A stretch of 64,000 nt of DNA, from NCBI GenBank assembly GCA_004558805.1, contig SFDE01000001.1, positions 62,001 to 126,000 of the forward strand, read 5' to 3'. This document shows, piece by piece, positions 51,116 through 60,081 of this stretch. Origin of the DNA: Faecalibacterium prausnitzii. GTDB lineage: Bacteria; Bacillota; Clostridia; Oscillospirales; Ruminococcaceae. Every line of letters begins with the position of its first letter. Within the stretch, counting starts at the first letter, position 1. The position numbers and the translations under genes were made by a program. A model generated the notes under the pieces. The model made no database searches. It had not been told where the DNA came from and was given only the letters and a program-made list of their open reading frames with translations.

Positions 51116-52008
51116 AGCTGTCTCACCTCCCGGATCTGCCCCGGCGTGCTCCGGTCCGCAAGGAGCACGGCTGCCCGCAGCATCCCTTTCCGATACAGTG
51201 CCTGTACCTGCGGACGGCGGAACGCTTCCTCCAGATCCGGCGCATGAAGAGTTACCACAAGATCCACCCCGCTGAAAAAGCCCTGTTCCAGCCCAAGGAC
51301 CTCTTTCATCCCGCCCAGCTCATCCAGCAGGATCACCTGCGGAGATAACGTCCGCAGCGCCATCTGCACTGCCTTCTGCTTGGAAAGTCCGGAAAGGCAG
51401 TCCACTACCGCCCCCTGTGCCAGATACGGCAGCGGAAAAAGCTCCCTTCGCTGGTCGATTACCGTTACTGTTTTCCCAAGGGCGGTAAGCTCCTGTGCCA
51501 TCTGACGCAGGATCGTAGTCTTTCCGCTGCCCGGTTCTCCGATCACTGCCAGCCCGGTAAAGTGCCCCCGTAAAAGCTGACGCAAGACTTCCGGCAGGTC
51601 GGTCTGCTTTGCTCTTGCGATCCGCAGATTCAGTGAGGTGACGTACCGCAGCACGGTCTCCCTGCCTACCTGCTCCACAAAGTTTCCGGCGACACCCACC
51701 CGACAGCCTTCTCCGGTGGTCAGGTACCCTTGCGCAAGTTCTGTCTGATGGGCGTGGACCGTCCCGCCGCAGAGGATGTGGAAGGTCTCTTCCAGCCGGG
51801 TCCCGGTGAGCCGGAGCTTCCGCAGCTGTTCCGGGCATTCCGGCAGGGTGTTCACGGGGCACTGCCTGCCCCGGAGGGTAAGGATCACCGGCGCACCGAG
51901 GCGCAGACGGATCTCCTGTACTTCTGACGCTGTTTCCGGCAGCAGCGCAGCCAATGGCTGTGCCAGCCACGGAGGCAGCGAGCGGACCACCCTATAATAC
52001 TCGTCCAT
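51112..52008 (-). CDS. spoIIIAA: Stage III sporulation protein AA (ATPase)
   Basis: 298 residues. Walker A GEPGSGKTTILRQM lies near residue 158, Walker B VILLDELGGM near 225, and the VIDQRRELFP stretch is also present. It is the cytoplasmic ATPase of the SpoIIIA channel. It heads the eight-gene operon. Upstream on the minus strand a CATAAAAT resembles the -10 of SigE promoters, but no matching -35 is at the right distance, so no promoter is called. Confidence 0.92.
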   Translation of the reverse strand: MDEYYRVVRSLPPWLAQPLAALLPETASEVQEIRLRLGAPVILTLRGRQCPVNTLPECPEQLRKLRLTGTRLEETFHILCGGTVHAHQTELAQGYLTTGEGCRVGVAGNFVEQVGRETVLRYVTSLNLRIARAKQTDLPEVLRQLLRGHFTGLAVIGEPGSGKTTILRQMAQELTALGKTVTVIDQRRELFPLPYLAQGAVVDCLSGLSKQKAVQMALRTLSPQVILLDELGGMKEVLGLEQGFFSGVDLVVTLHAPDLEEAFRRPQVQALYRKGMLRAAVLLADRSTPGQIREVRQL

Positions 52009-52107
52009 CTTTTACCCCCTCTCCGTCGGTGATCTGTGCTACCATTTTATGCGCAGGCTCTGCCCTTAGAACCACGCCCTTTTATGCCGGACATCCCGTC
52101 TACAGAC

Positions 52108-52155
52108 AACGATCCCCCTGCAGGTGCACGTCCGGCACCCCACAGGGGGATCGTT
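52108..52155 (-). terminator. Hairpin downstream of the methionine gamma-lyase family gene
   Basis: A perfect 13-base stem AACGATCCCCCTG/CAGGGGGATCGTT (52108-52120, 52143-52155) with a 22-base loop. It follows the stop of the 52183 gene by about 30 bases. The U tract on the minus strand is weak (GTTGTCTGT), so termination strength is uncertain. Confidence 0.6.
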
Positions 52156-52182
52156 TTGTATTAAGGATGGACTATCCGCAGA

Positions 52183-53451
52183 TCAGTCCTCGAAATAGGC
52201 GTTCTGGATCGCCAGCAGCACACCGGCACGGCTGGCAGCAAAGTTCAAGCCGCCCTGCAGGTAGCAGGTGTAGGGTGCACGCAGGGGACCATCGCAGGAA
52301 AGCTCGATGGTGCTGCCCTGGGTAAAGCTGCCGCTTGCCATAATGACCTCATCGGTGTAGCCCGGTTCCGGAGAGGGTTCCGGGGCTGCGTAGCTGTCCA
52401 CCGGGCTTGCCGCCTGTACGCCACGGCAGAAACCGATCAGCGCATCTGCCGTGCCTGCGTCAAAGCAGGTGACGATGTCGTTGTGGTCCTCACAGTAGCG
52501 GGGGATGGGATTTTTGCCCAGAAGCTCCAGCATACACTGGGCGTAGATGGCGGTCTTGATTGCCTCGCACACCACGCCGGGGGCATAGTAGAAGCCCAGA
52601 TACATATCCCGGGGCGTTTCCAGCGTGCAGCCCAACTCCTTGCCCAGCCCCGGGGCGTTGAGCCGGTAGGCGCACAGCTCCACAAGGTCCTTGCGTCCCA
52701 CGATGTAACCGCCGGTGGGGGCAATGCCGCCGCCGGGGTTCTTGATGAGGCTGCCCACGGCAATGTCCGCACCTGCCTGGCAGGGCTCCTGGGTCTGGGT
52801 GAACTCGCCGTAGCAGTTGTCCACAAAAATGATGATATCCGGGTTGGCGGCACGGGCGGTGTCGGCGATCTTCCGGATGGTGTCCAGATCAAAGGCGTTG
52901 CGCTGGAGATAGCCGCGGCTGCGCTGGATATGGCAGACCTTTGCGGCAGGAGCCTTGCGGGCAATCAACTCGTAGTCCGGGGTAAAGTCGGCTTTCAGGG
53001 GTGCTTCGTCGTACAGGATGCCGTAGTCCATCAGGGTACCGGTGCCCTTGCCCTTGCCATCCAAACCAATGACCCCTTCCAGCGTATCGTAGGGGCGACC
53101 GGTAGCAGCAAGCAGGGTATCCCCGGCACGCAACAGACCAAAAAGTGCCACCGCAAGGGTGTGGGTCCCGCTCTGGAACTGGCTGCGCACCAAAGCATCC
53201 TCGGCGCCCATCACCTGCGCAAAGATCTGTTCCAGCTTTGCGCGACCGGTATCCCACAGACCGTAGCCGGTGGTGCCCAGCATATCCGTGGAGGACATCT
53301 GGGTATCTGCAAACGCCCGAAGCATCTTGAGCTGGTTGTAATCCCGGATCTCCTCCATGTGGCGGAAATAGGGCTGGCACAGCTCCATTGCCTTTTCATC
53401 CAGCGCCAGCACCTCGGGTTTATAATCGAAAAAGTGATTCAGCATTGACAT
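52183..53451 (-). CDS. Methionine gamma-lyase family protein (YnbB, aluminium-resistance-like)
   Basis: 422 residues. A PLP enzyme of fold type I: SQFQSGTHTLAVALFG near residue 90, IIFVDNCYGEF near 208, and the lysine in VGSLIKNPGGG near 238. The family is annotated as methionine gamma-lyase or aluminium resistance by similarity only. Cysteine/methionine breakdown or C-S lyase activity is plausible. The start overlaps the end of the GNAT gene by 13 bases, and murD lies further upstream in the same operon. Confidence 0.87.
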   Translation of the reverse strand: MSMLNHFFDYKPEVLALDEKAMELCQPYFRHMEEIRDYNQLKMLRAFADTQMSSTDMLGTTGYGLWDTGRAKLEQIFAQVMGAEDALVRSQFQSGTHTLAVALFGLLRAGDTLLAATGRPYDTLEGVIGLDGKGKGTGTLMDYGILYDEAPLKADFTPDYELIARKAPAAKVCHIQRSRGYLQRNAFDLDTIRKIADTARAANPDIIIFVDNCYGEFTQTQEPCQAGADIAVGSLIKNPGGGIAPTGGYIVGRKDLVELCAYRLNAPGLGKELGCTLETPRDMYLGFYYAPGVVCEAIKTAIYAQCMLELLGKNPIPRYCEDHNDIVTCFDAGTADALIGFCRGVQAASPVDSYAAPEPSPEPGYTDEVIMASGSFTQGSTIELSCDGPLRAPYTCYLQGGLNFAASRAGVLLAIQNAYFED

Positions 53452-54257
53452 TTTGATCTTCTGATTCCTTCCTGTGGATCCGACCCACGGTCATCTTTTT
53501 GCGAGGGTCCGTATTGTGCGTATTCCCCCAGCTTTTTAAAGCCAAGGCGGGTGTAAAAGTGTACCCTCTGCTCTGCGCAGAGAAAAACCGGCTGCATCCC
53601 GGCGGCGGCAAACTCGTTGGCAAACTGCACGATGAGTCTCCCGCCGATGCCCCTGCCCCGCAGCGTGGGGTCAGTCTGCCCACATGCCATATAGGCGCAG
53701 CCATCCTGGATGGCATATGCCCCCACGGTGCACAGGATACTGCCATCTTTCCGCAGTGCCCAGACCTGTGCTTTGCTGCGGATGCGCTTGGAACACAGCT
53801 CGGAATAAAGGTCCTCCTGCTTTGCCCCTTCTTCCGGGTAGAGCGCCTTTGCCACCTCCCCGGAAGGAGGGTTCCGGTCAAGGGTCAGCTGCGACCACAG
53901 CGTTTCGTCCACCTCGGGCAGAGGCAGCGCAGCGGCAGAGGCAAGTCCAAACACGGTAAGGGTCCCGGTCCTGTGCCAGCCCGCAGGAGGCGGGCATTCT
54001 TTGTCGTCCAGCACCACCTGCTCACAGCCGCAGAAGCCCAGAAAGCCTGCCAGCTCCTCCGGGTTTGCGTGCCCTGCCGCCCACGCAGTGGTACCGTTCA
54101 ATTCCAGTGCAAGGGTAGGGGCAGCATAAAACCGCCAGGGCTGGCTTTTGCAAAAAAGGGCAGCGTCCAACGCCATAAATGTGCCCAGCGCCAGTTTTCC
54201 CCGGCACGCCTGCCGGAAACGTTTCTGCCGCCGGGGCGTAGTGAGCTGTGCGATCAT
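53439..54257 (-). CDS. GNAT family N-acetyltransferase with an extra N-terminal domain
   Basis: 272 residues. The C-terminal half holds the acetyl-CoA motif DPTLRGRGIGGRLIVQFANE near residue 196 and HFYTRLGFKKLGEY near 233. The N-terminal ~120 residues form a second domain, perhaps a degenerate GNAT repeat, with no clear motif. The substrate is unknown. It overlaps murD by four bases (ATGA) and the PLP enzyme by 13, so all three are made from one transcript. A link to cell wall synthesis is only suggested by murD. Confidence 0.78.
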   Translation of the reverse strand: MIAQLTTPRRQKRFRQACRGKLALGTFMALDAALFCKSQPWRFYAAPTLALELNGTTAWAAGHANPEELAGFLGFCGCEQVVLDDKECPPPAGWHRTGTLTVFGLASAAALPLPEVDETLWSQLTLDRNPPSGEVAKALYPEEGAKQEDLYSELCSKRIRSKAQVWALRKDGSILCTVGAYAIQDGCAYMACGQTDPTLRGRGIGGRLIVQFANEFAAAGMQPVFLCAEQRVHFYTRLGFKKLGEYAQYGPSQKDDRGSDPQEGIRRSKCQC

Positions 54258-55654
54258 TTCAGGCTATTGACGATATTCTTATAGTCCCGACCCCGGACCT
54301 CAAAGTTGGGATACAGGTCAAAGGAGGCGCTCGCCGGGGACATAGTCACCTCATCGCCGGGCTTTGCGTTGGCACGGGCAAGCTCCACAGCCTCCTTCAT
54401 GTTGGCGGCATGGAGGATGGGCAGCTCTGCCTCGTTGAAATCCGGATGCTCCCGCACTGCCTTTTCGATGCGGGGACCGGTAGCGCCCATGAGGATGAGC
54501 AGCTTTACGTGACGAATCACTTCCGGTGCAAGGGGTTCGTAGGGGATCTTCTTGTCGTAGCCGCCGGCAATGAGGATCACTTTCTGATTAAAGCTGCGCA
54601 GACCCGCAATGGTGCGGGTAGGGCTGGATGCGATGGAGTCGTTGTACCAGGTCACGCCGTCCAGCACACGCACCGGCTCGATGCGGTGTTCCACCCCGGT
54701 AAAGGTGCTGCCCACTTTCTGGATCGCCTCCACCGGCACCTGTCCCCACACAGCAGCAGCGGCAGCAAGAAGGTTCTCGATGTTGTGGAGACCCCGGAGC
54801 TTCACGTCTTTCTGGGCAAGGAAGGGGGTCACCACCCCATCCTCTGCCATGCACAGCATCCCGTCGCTGCGCAGGAAGGCACCGTTGTCGGTGTCGTGGA
54901 GCCGGGTGAACCACACCTGCTTGCCCTTGCAGTCCTTCTGCATGGAGCGGCTGATCTCGTTTTCATAGCCCAGCACCGCACGGCAGGGCGGATTCTGGTA
55001 CAGCAGGATATTCCGCTTGGCATCGATGTACTCCTGCATATCTTTGTGATGGTCCAGGTGGTTGGGGGTAACGTTGGTCACCACCGCCACATTGGGGCTC
55101 TTGTGCATGCTGATGAGCTGGAAGCTGGACAGTTCCACCACTGCCACATCGTCGGGGCTCACCTCCGGCAGCATGGGCAGCAGAGCGGCACCGATGTTGC
55201 CGCCCAGATGTACTTTGCGCCCCGCTGCTTCAAAGAACTTGGAGATCAGGGTGGTAGTGGTGGTCTTGCCATCAGAGCCGGTCACTGCCACGATCTCACA
55301 GGGACAGAAATCAAAGAACAGCTCCACCTCACTGGTGACCATGGTGCCTGCCGCCATAGCGTCCTGCAGGGGCTTTTCAAAATAGCCCACAAAGCCCGGG
55401 GTGCGCATGATGATGTCCTGCCCCTTGAAGCCGTCCAGATAATTCTCGCCCAGACTCAGCCCGATGCCCAGCTCGCGGATGGTGGCTGCATAATCTCCAA
55501 AGTCCTCCACGCTCTTTTTCTGGTCGCACAGGGTCACCTGCGCTCCCATTTCTACAAACTCCCGGATCAGGGTCTTGTGGCTGACACCTGCACCGATAAA
55601 GGCGACCTTTTTGCCCTTGATGAGCTGCTCCAGTTTTTGTTGATCCTTCTGCAT
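54254..55654 (-). CDS. murD: UDP-N-acetylmuramoyl-L-alanine:D-glutamate ligase
   Basis: 466 residues. The N-terminal UDP site has VAFIGAGVSHKTL. The ATP site is VTGSDGKTTTTTL near residue 125, and NHLDHH lies near 195. DSIASSPTRTIAGL and the C-terminal GGYDKK follow. It adds D-glutamate to UDP-MurNAc-L-Ala in the cytoplasm. ATG 55654 follows GGAGG by ten bases; the frame is open to 55723 but crosses the promoter. Confidence 0.95.
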   Translation of the reverse strand: MQKDQQKLEQLIKGKKVAFIGAGVSHKTLIREFVEMGAQVTLCDQKKSVEDFGDYAATIRELGIGLSLGENYLDGFKGQDIIMRTPGFVGYFEKPLQDAMAAGTMVTSEVELFFDFCPCEIVAVTGSDGKTTTTTLISKFFEAAGRKVHLGGNIGAALLPMLPEVSPDDVAVVELSSFQLISMHKSPNVAVVTNVTPNHLDHHKDMQEYIDAKRNILLYQNPPCRAVLGYENEISRSMQKDCKGKQVWFTRLHDTDNGAFLRSDGMLCMAEDGVVTPFLAQKDVKLRGLHNIENLLAAAAAVWGQVPVEAIQKVGSTFTGVEHRIEPVRVLDGVTWYNDSIASSPTRTIAGLRSFNQKVILIAGGYDKKIPYEPLAPEVIRHVKLLILMGATGPRIEKAVREHPDFNEAELPILHAANMKEAVELARANAKPGDEVTMSPASASFDLYPNFEVRGRDYKNIVNSLK

Positions 55655-55721
55655 AAAAACAGTACCTCCTCCATATGTTCTTAAAGCGCCGTGGATCGGC
55701 ACCCATTGTTTTCGCTGTATC

Positions 55722-55750
55722 ATTATAGTGCATTTGCTTCAAATTGGCAA
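55722..55750 (-). promoter_or_regulatory. Promoter of the murD operon
   Basis: Minus strand TTGCCA (55750-55745), 17-base spacer, TATAAT (55727-55722). The leader is about 60 bases. Confidence 0.75.
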
Positions 55751-55801
55751 CGGGAAGGACGCACTTTACAACAAATGCCCTCTAAATTCACGAAAATGCA
55801 A

Positions 55802-55830
55802 TTGTCTTTTGCTCCTTTTTCTGCTACACT
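55802..55830 (+). promoter_or_regulatory. Promoter of the solute-binding lipoprotein gene
   Basis: TTGTCT (55802-55807), 17-base spacer, TACACT (55825-55830), with TG one base before the -10 box. It is divergent from the murD promoter. Confidence 0.7.
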
Positions 55831-55892
55831 TGTCAGGACAGGTGGTATACAGCGCCATCATGTCCGATCACCAATGGAATGAGGTATCCCTT

Positions 55893-57464
55893 TTGAAGCG
55901 TTTTCTGCGTATTACCGCAGCAGTGCTTGCTGCTGCGTTTCTTTTTGTCCTGACCGGCTGCGGCGGTTCCTCCGGCTCGATCAGCTTTACATGGTTCGTG
56001 GACCAGATCCCCGCAAATCTTGACCCTCAGGTAGCATCCACCGCTGCGGACATCATCGCCTGCGAGAATCTCTACGGTGGTCTTATGCGCCGTAATGCAG
56101 ACGGAGAGCTGGTGCCGGACCTGTGCGAAAACTGGACCGTCTCCCCCGACGGCTGCACCTATACCTTTACTATAAAGGATGGGCTCACCTACACCGGTGC
56201 CAAGGGTGCCGCCACCGATTACGCCATCACCGCCGAGGACTTTGCGTTCGCTTTCCGCCGCATCTTCCGGGCACAGACCGCCTCCCCCTATGCAGTGGAG
56301 TTCTCCGCCATTGAGAACAGCGCTGCCGTGCTGAACGGCGAGATGCCGGAAAGTGCACTGGGGGTCTCTGCCACCGGGGAAAACACCCTTGTGTTCCGTC
56401 TCAGTGACCGGGACGACAATTTCCTTGCCAAACTCGCCCTTCCCGGAGCAATGCCCTGTGACGAGACCTTTTTTGAAAGCACCCGGGGCACCTACGGACT
56501 GAATACTGCCTCCACCCTTTCCAGCGGCAGCTTTTACATCTATAACTGGACCGTCAACGGTTTGTTTTTGCGCCGGAGCGCCGCTTCTCCGCTGGTGGGC
56601 AGCCTGCGTCTGGTGCAGGACACCTCCGGTTCCGGTAAAAGCCCGGCACAGCTCATCACCGACGAAAAATGTTCCGCCGCTCTGGATGACACCGGCGAAG
56701 CCACTTCCCTGCGGTCCGTTTCCTATTCCGATACCACCTGGGCATTGCTGTTCAACAGCGCCGAAGGCTCGGTGTTTGAAAACGAAGCCCTGCGGCAGGC
56801 GCTGGCAGCCCTTGCACAGGACAATGCAGCGGTATCCAAGGATGGCTTGTACACCACTGCCACGGGACTTGTACCGGCGGGGCTTACGGTAGACGGCAAC
56901 GACTACCGCACCCTGGCAGGAGATCCCACGCCGGTCATCGAAAACCCCAAGGAGCTGTACATGGCAGCACGGCAGGGCATGGCAAGTTCGGATTTTTCCG
57001 GCGTGACCCTTCTGCTCCCCAAAGAGGCGGGGCTGACCGGGCTTGCAGAACAGGTAAACGGCGGATGGCAGCGGGATTTCTCCCTGTTCTTTGCCATTGA
57101 GGAGGTGCCGCAGGAGGAATTTGACGCCCGGGTCGCCGCAGGCAAATACACCATCGCCCTTGCCCCCATCCATGCAGAGGGTGGCAGCGTATACCAGATG
57201 CTGCAGCAGTTTTCCGGAGAGGACAGCGCACTCACCGGCTACTCCGACCCGCTGTACAGCCAGCTCCTTGCCGAAAGTGCCCTCCGTACCGGCAAGGCAC
57301 GGTGCGAGCTGCTTGCCCAGTGCGAGCGCCAGCTGCTGCAGAGCTGCACTGTGGTCCCCCTTGTGGCGCAGCAGAAACGGCTGCTCATCGCTGACGGCAT
57401 CGAAGGGCTGGTGTTCGACCCCTTTACGCCGGTGCTGGACCTGACCTATACCCGCAAGGGCTGA
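55893..57464 (+). CDS. ABC transporter solute-binding lipoprotein (peptide/nickel type)
   Basis: 523 residues from TTG at 55893, which has GAGG eight bases upstream. A lipoprotein signal with lipobox LTGC ends near residue 21. The mature part starts with a Ser/Gly stretch and then FTWFVDQIPANLDPQVAS, followed by ENLYGGLMRR, which is the SBP_bac_5 (OppA-like) N-terminal pattern. An ATG at 55860 in frame would add 11 residues in front of the signal. No permease or ATPase genes lie beside it, so it is an orphan binding protein, perhaps using a transporter elsewhere. Confidence 0.85.
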   Translation: MKRFLRITAAVLAAAFLFVLTGCGGSSGSISFTWFVDQIPANLDPQVASTAADIIACENLYGGLMRRNADGELVPDLCENWTVSPDGCTYTFTIKDGLTYTGAKGAATDYAITAEDFAFAFRRIFRAQTASPYAVEFSAIENSAAVLNGEMPESALGVSATGENTLVFRLSDRDDNFLAKLALPGAMPCDETFFESTRGTYGLNTASTLSSGSFYIYNWTVNGLFLRRSAASPLVGSLRLVQDTSGSGKSPAQLITDEKCSAALDDTGEATSLRSVSYSDTTWALLFNSAEGSVFENEALRQALAALAQDNAAVSKDGLYTTATGLVPAGLTVDGNDYRTLAGDPTPVIENPKELYMAARQGMASSDFSGVTLLLPKEAGLTGLAEQVNGGWQRDFSLFFAIEEVPQEEFDARVAAGKYTIALAPIHAEGGSVYQMLQQFSGEDSALTGYSDPLYSQLLAESALRTGKARCELLAQCERQLLQSCTVVPLVAQQKRLLIADGIEGLVFDPFTPVLDLTYTRKG

Positions 57465-57518
57465 GACCGGTCCCTAAAAAAGTTTTTGCGACAGGACAAG
57501 ATCCGCCGGATTTTACCC

Positions 57519-57547
57519 TTGACAATCCTGTGCCTCTCTGCTAAAAT
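57519..57547 (+). promoter_or_regulatory. Promoter of the tRNA-Gly gene
   Basis: TTGACA (57519-57524), 17-base spacer and TAAAAT (57542-57547), 13 bases before the first base of the tRNA. Confidence 0.82.
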
Positions 57548-57560
57548 AATGGAGCAGTGC

Positions 57561-57636
57561 GCAGGGTTAGCTCATCCGGTAGAGCGACTGCTTCCCAAGC
57601 AGTAGGCGGCGGGTTCGAGTCCCGTATCCTGCTCCA
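57561..57636 (+). tRNA. tRNA-Gly (anticodon CCC)
   Basis: The cloverleaf is complete. The acceptor arms are GCAGGGT/ATCCTGC, the D stem is GCTC/GAGC, the anticodon stem is ACTGC/GCAGT with loop TTCCCAA, and the T arm is GCGGG-TTCGAGT-CCCGT. The discriminator is T (U73), as in bacterial glycine tRNAs, and CCA is encoded. It is transcribed alone between its own promoter and terminator. Confidence 0.95.
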
Positions 57637-57641
57637 GAATG

Positions 57642-57677
57642 AACGGCAAATCGTAACAAGACGGTTTGCCGTTTTTT
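57642..57677 (+). terminator. Terminator after tRNA-Gly
   Basis: AACGGCAAATCG (57642-57653) pairs with CGGTTTGCCGTT (57662-57673), one G-T pair, followed by a T tract. Confidence 0.85.
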
Positions 57678-57704
57678 GTTTCGCTGCGGCATGAGCAAAA
57701 CCGG

Positions 57705-57733
57705 TTGCTTTTTGCCGGAACAATTCCTATAAT
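57705..57733 (+). promoter_or_regulatory. Promoter of the small unknown gene and dnaD-dnaC
   Basis: TTGCTT (57705-57710), 17-base spacer, TATAAT (57728-57733). It lies about 37 bases before the ATG at 57771. Confidence 0.72.
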
Positions 57734-57770
57734 AAAGGCAACGCAATTTTCCCCGAAAGGACTGTGCAAT

Positions 57771-58151
57771 ATGATCTTTGTTCCCCTTTTGCATTATTTC
57801 AAGTGCAAGAATATCTACAGCGGCAACGAGTATGGGCTGCGCTACCGGCTCACCCCCGGCAAACGCAGCGTACCGGACCCGGAAGGCGGCGAAGGCGCAC
57901 AGAAAGAAGAAAGCATCCTTACCCTGGACTACTGGTCGGACCCCTGGACTTTGGAAATGACCGACCCGGCTCTGCGGCATCAGGAGGTTTTCCCCCTCAC
58001 CGATACCGGACGGAACGCCGTGGCAGAGCGGCTGAAAGCGGTGTTTGACGCAGATCCCGAAGGCTGGAAAAACTGCCCGGACATGATGGACTGCGACCCG
58101 TGGACCCCGCCGGAGCCGGACCCGGAGGATGATGCAGCTGAACAAAAGTGA
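57771..58151 (+). CDS. Conserved-looking small protein of unknown function
   Basis: 126 residues, with GAAAGGA upstream of the ATG. The protein is acidic, with a Pro/Asp/Glu-rich C-terminus (WTPPEPDPEDDAAEQ) and no signal peptide or membrane helix. I do not recognise a family. It starts the transcript that continues with dnaD and the dnaC-like gene; the next ATG is 12 bases after its stop. This suggests, but does not show, a link to replication start. The frame is open to 57666, but that region holds the promoter. Confidence 0.7.
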   Translation: MIFVPLLHYFKCKNIYSGNEYGLRYRLTPGKRSVPDPEGGEGAQKEESILTLDYWSDPWTLEMTDPALRHQEVFPLTDTGRNAVAERLKAVFDADPEGWKNCPDMMDCDPWTPPEPDPEDDAAEQK

Positions 58152-58163
58152 TCGAGGAGACCC

Positions 58164-59078
58164 ATGATTTATCGTTTAAAAGAACTCAAAGGCGATACCA
58201 TTGCAGTGCCTCAGCTGGTTTTTTCCAAGCTGGGCATTGCAGAAGAATATAATGTGCGGGTGGCGCTGTATGTGCTCGCCACCGGTGTCACCGACCCGGA
58301 CAAGATCTGCGCTGACCTCAAGCTCCGCAGCCGCATCAGTGCCGAAAGCGCCCTCTCTTTCTGGGCAGGCGCAGGTCTGCTGGAACGCTACGAAGAAAAC
58401 GCTGCTCCGGGGGAAGAGCCCTCCGCTCCCGCTCCCATGACCTGGGCAGAGATCGCCGCCGCAAGCCGCACCGACCCCATGATCTCCAGCCTTATCGACT
58501 GTGCCCAGACCAGTTTTGCCCGCCCGCTGACTCACAAGGAAATGGAAAAGCTGGTGAACCTCTACATTCAGGAGGGCTTTGCCCCGGAGACCGTCATGCT
58601 CTGCGTGGCATACGTGGCAGCCGGCGAGCGGCGCACCCTTGCCGCTGTGGTCCACGAACTGAAGGTCTGGCGTGCCGAGGGGGTAGAGACCGGAGAGCAG
58701 GCAGACGCCCACCTCCAGCTCCTTGCCCTGCGAAAGACCCGGGAGCAGTACGTCAGCGGGCTGCTGGGTGTCCCGGAAAGCGAGCTGACCCTTGGGGGAC
58801 GCAAGGCGATTGCCCGGTGGTACGAGGTGTACGGCTACGATGACGCCATGGTGCAGGAAGCTGCCGTACAGGCAGGGTCCAAGCGGGATCTGTGGTACTG
58901 GAACAGCATCCTTAAAACATGGAACGCCAAGGGCTTGCGCACCGTCCACGATGTGCGGGGACCTGTGGCAGCTGCCGGAGCAAGCCGGAACCTCCGGGTG
59001 GACCGTGCGGAACCCAGCGGAAACGATTTTTTGCGGAATGCGGCACGCCGCCGTCCGCTGAAAAAAAAGCCGGAGTGA
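58164..59078 (+). CDS. DnaD/DnaB-domain replication protein
   Basis: 304 residues. The N-terminal ~90 residues look like the DnaD winged-helix part. A first DnaB_2-like helical domain lies at about residues 105-180 and a second at about 200-270 that ends in DLWYWNSILKTWNAKG, the YxxxI-type signature. DnaD helps open DNA and load the helicase in Firmicutes. The gene for the DnaC/DnaI-like loader follows directly, which supports this. Confidence 0.88.
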   Translation: MIYRLKELKGDTIAVPQLVFSKLGIAEEYNVRVALYVLATGVTDPDKICADLKLRSRISAESALSFWAGAGLLERYEENAAPGEEPSAPAPMTWAEIAAASRTDPMISSLIDCAQTSFARPLTHKEMEKLVNLYIQEGFAPETVMLCVAYVAAGERRTLAAVVHELKVWRAEGVETGEQADAHLQLLALRKTREQYVSGLLGVPESELTLGGRKAIARWYEVYGYDDAMVQEAAVQAGSKRDLWYWNSILKTWNAKGLRTVHDVRGPVAAAGASRNLRVDRAEPSGNDFLRNAARRRPLKKKPE

Positions 59079-59099
59079 CCCCCGGCGTAAGGAGCAACT

Positions 59100-60077
59100 A
59101 TGCGTACCAAAAACGAACTGTATCAGGAAGCGCTGCGGACCGTAGCCGCACGGCGACAGATGGCAAGGGCACGGGCGCAGGACGCCCGCACCGAGGCGGA
59201 AGCGGCGATCCCCGCCCTGCGCCACGCCGAAGAAGAAGTGCGGGTCCGGGGGATCCGCTGTGCCATGGCGGGAGCTGCCGGCAAGGACCGCACCGCTGCG
59301 GCAGCTGCCCTGAAAGAGGCAAAGCAGCAGCTTACCACCCTGCTGGCAGCAAGCGGACGCCCGGCAGATGCTTTGGAGCCCAAGTTCCGCTGCAAGCTCT
59401 GTCAGGACACCGGCAGCGTGGAAGGACGTACCTGCCAGTGTGTGCGCCGGGTGATGCAGAAGCTGCGGCGGGAAGAGATCGAGGCGCTGTCCAGCCTGTC
59501 CATATCCAGTTTTGACACCATGGAACTGCGGTATTACCCCAACCGCATGGACGAAAAACTGGGGGAACCGGTGCGCAGCTACATGGGCACCCTGCTGGAG
59601 GACCTGAAAGACTACGCACAGGAGTTTGACCACAGCAGCGAAAGTCTTATGCTGCTGGGAAACGCCGGACTGGGCAAGACCCACGCCGCACTGGCGATCG
59701 CAGGTATGGTGCTGGAAAAGGGCTACGATGTGATCTATGTATCCAGCCCGGACTTTTTTGGCAGGCTGGAGGCACTGCATTTTGGCACTGACCCTGCCGA
59801 CGAGGAAGAGACTCTGCTGCAGACTGCTGCCGGTGCAGACCTGCTGATCCTGGACGATCTGGGCACCGAGTTCAATTCCAGCTTTTTTATCAGCACTCTG
59901 TACAGCCTGCTGAACAATCGCATCGGGGCAAAGCTGCCCACCATCGTCACCACCAATATCACCGACGGTGCACTGCTGGAAAAACTCTACACCGAAAAAA
60001 TCTCCAGCCGTCTGTCCTCCTTTGTCCCCTGCCTGTTTGCGGGAGAGGACATCCGGGCACAGAAGGCAGCTGAATAA
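59100..60077 (+). CDS. DnaC/DnaI-like helicase loader ATPase
   Basis: 325 residues. The N-terminal ~90 residues are helical and Ala/Arg-rich. A small zinc-finger-like region (CKLCQDTGSVEGRTCQC) follows near residue 100. The AAA+ domain has Walker A LLGNAGLGKTHAALAI near residue 188 and Walker B LLILDDLGTE near 250. SNF-type arginine contacts are in SSRLSSF. It likely loads the replicative helicase together with the DnaD-like protein encoded just upstream. Confidence 0.9.
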   Translation: MRTKNELYQEALRTVAARRQMARARAQDARTEAEAAIPALRHAEEEVRVRGIRCAMAGAAGKDRTAAAAALKEAKQQLTTLLAASGRPADALEPKFRCKLCQDTGSVEGRTCQCVRRVMQKLRREEIEALSSLSISSFDTMELRYYPNRMDEKLGEPVRSYMGTLLEDLKDYAQEFDHSSESLMLLGNAGLGKTHAALAIAGMVLEKGYDVIYVSSPDFFGRLEALHFGTDPADEEETLLQTAAGADLLILDDLGTEFNSSFFISTLYSLLNNRIGAKLPTIVTTNITDGALLEKLYTEKISSRLSSFVPCLFAGEDIRAQKAAE

Positions 60078-60081
60078 CGCA

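Noticed and set aside
51990..52100. SigE-dependent promoter for spoIIIA
   Set aside because: A CATAAAAT -10 look-alike exists on the minus strand, but no ATA-type -35 lies at the needed distance, so support is too weak to call it.
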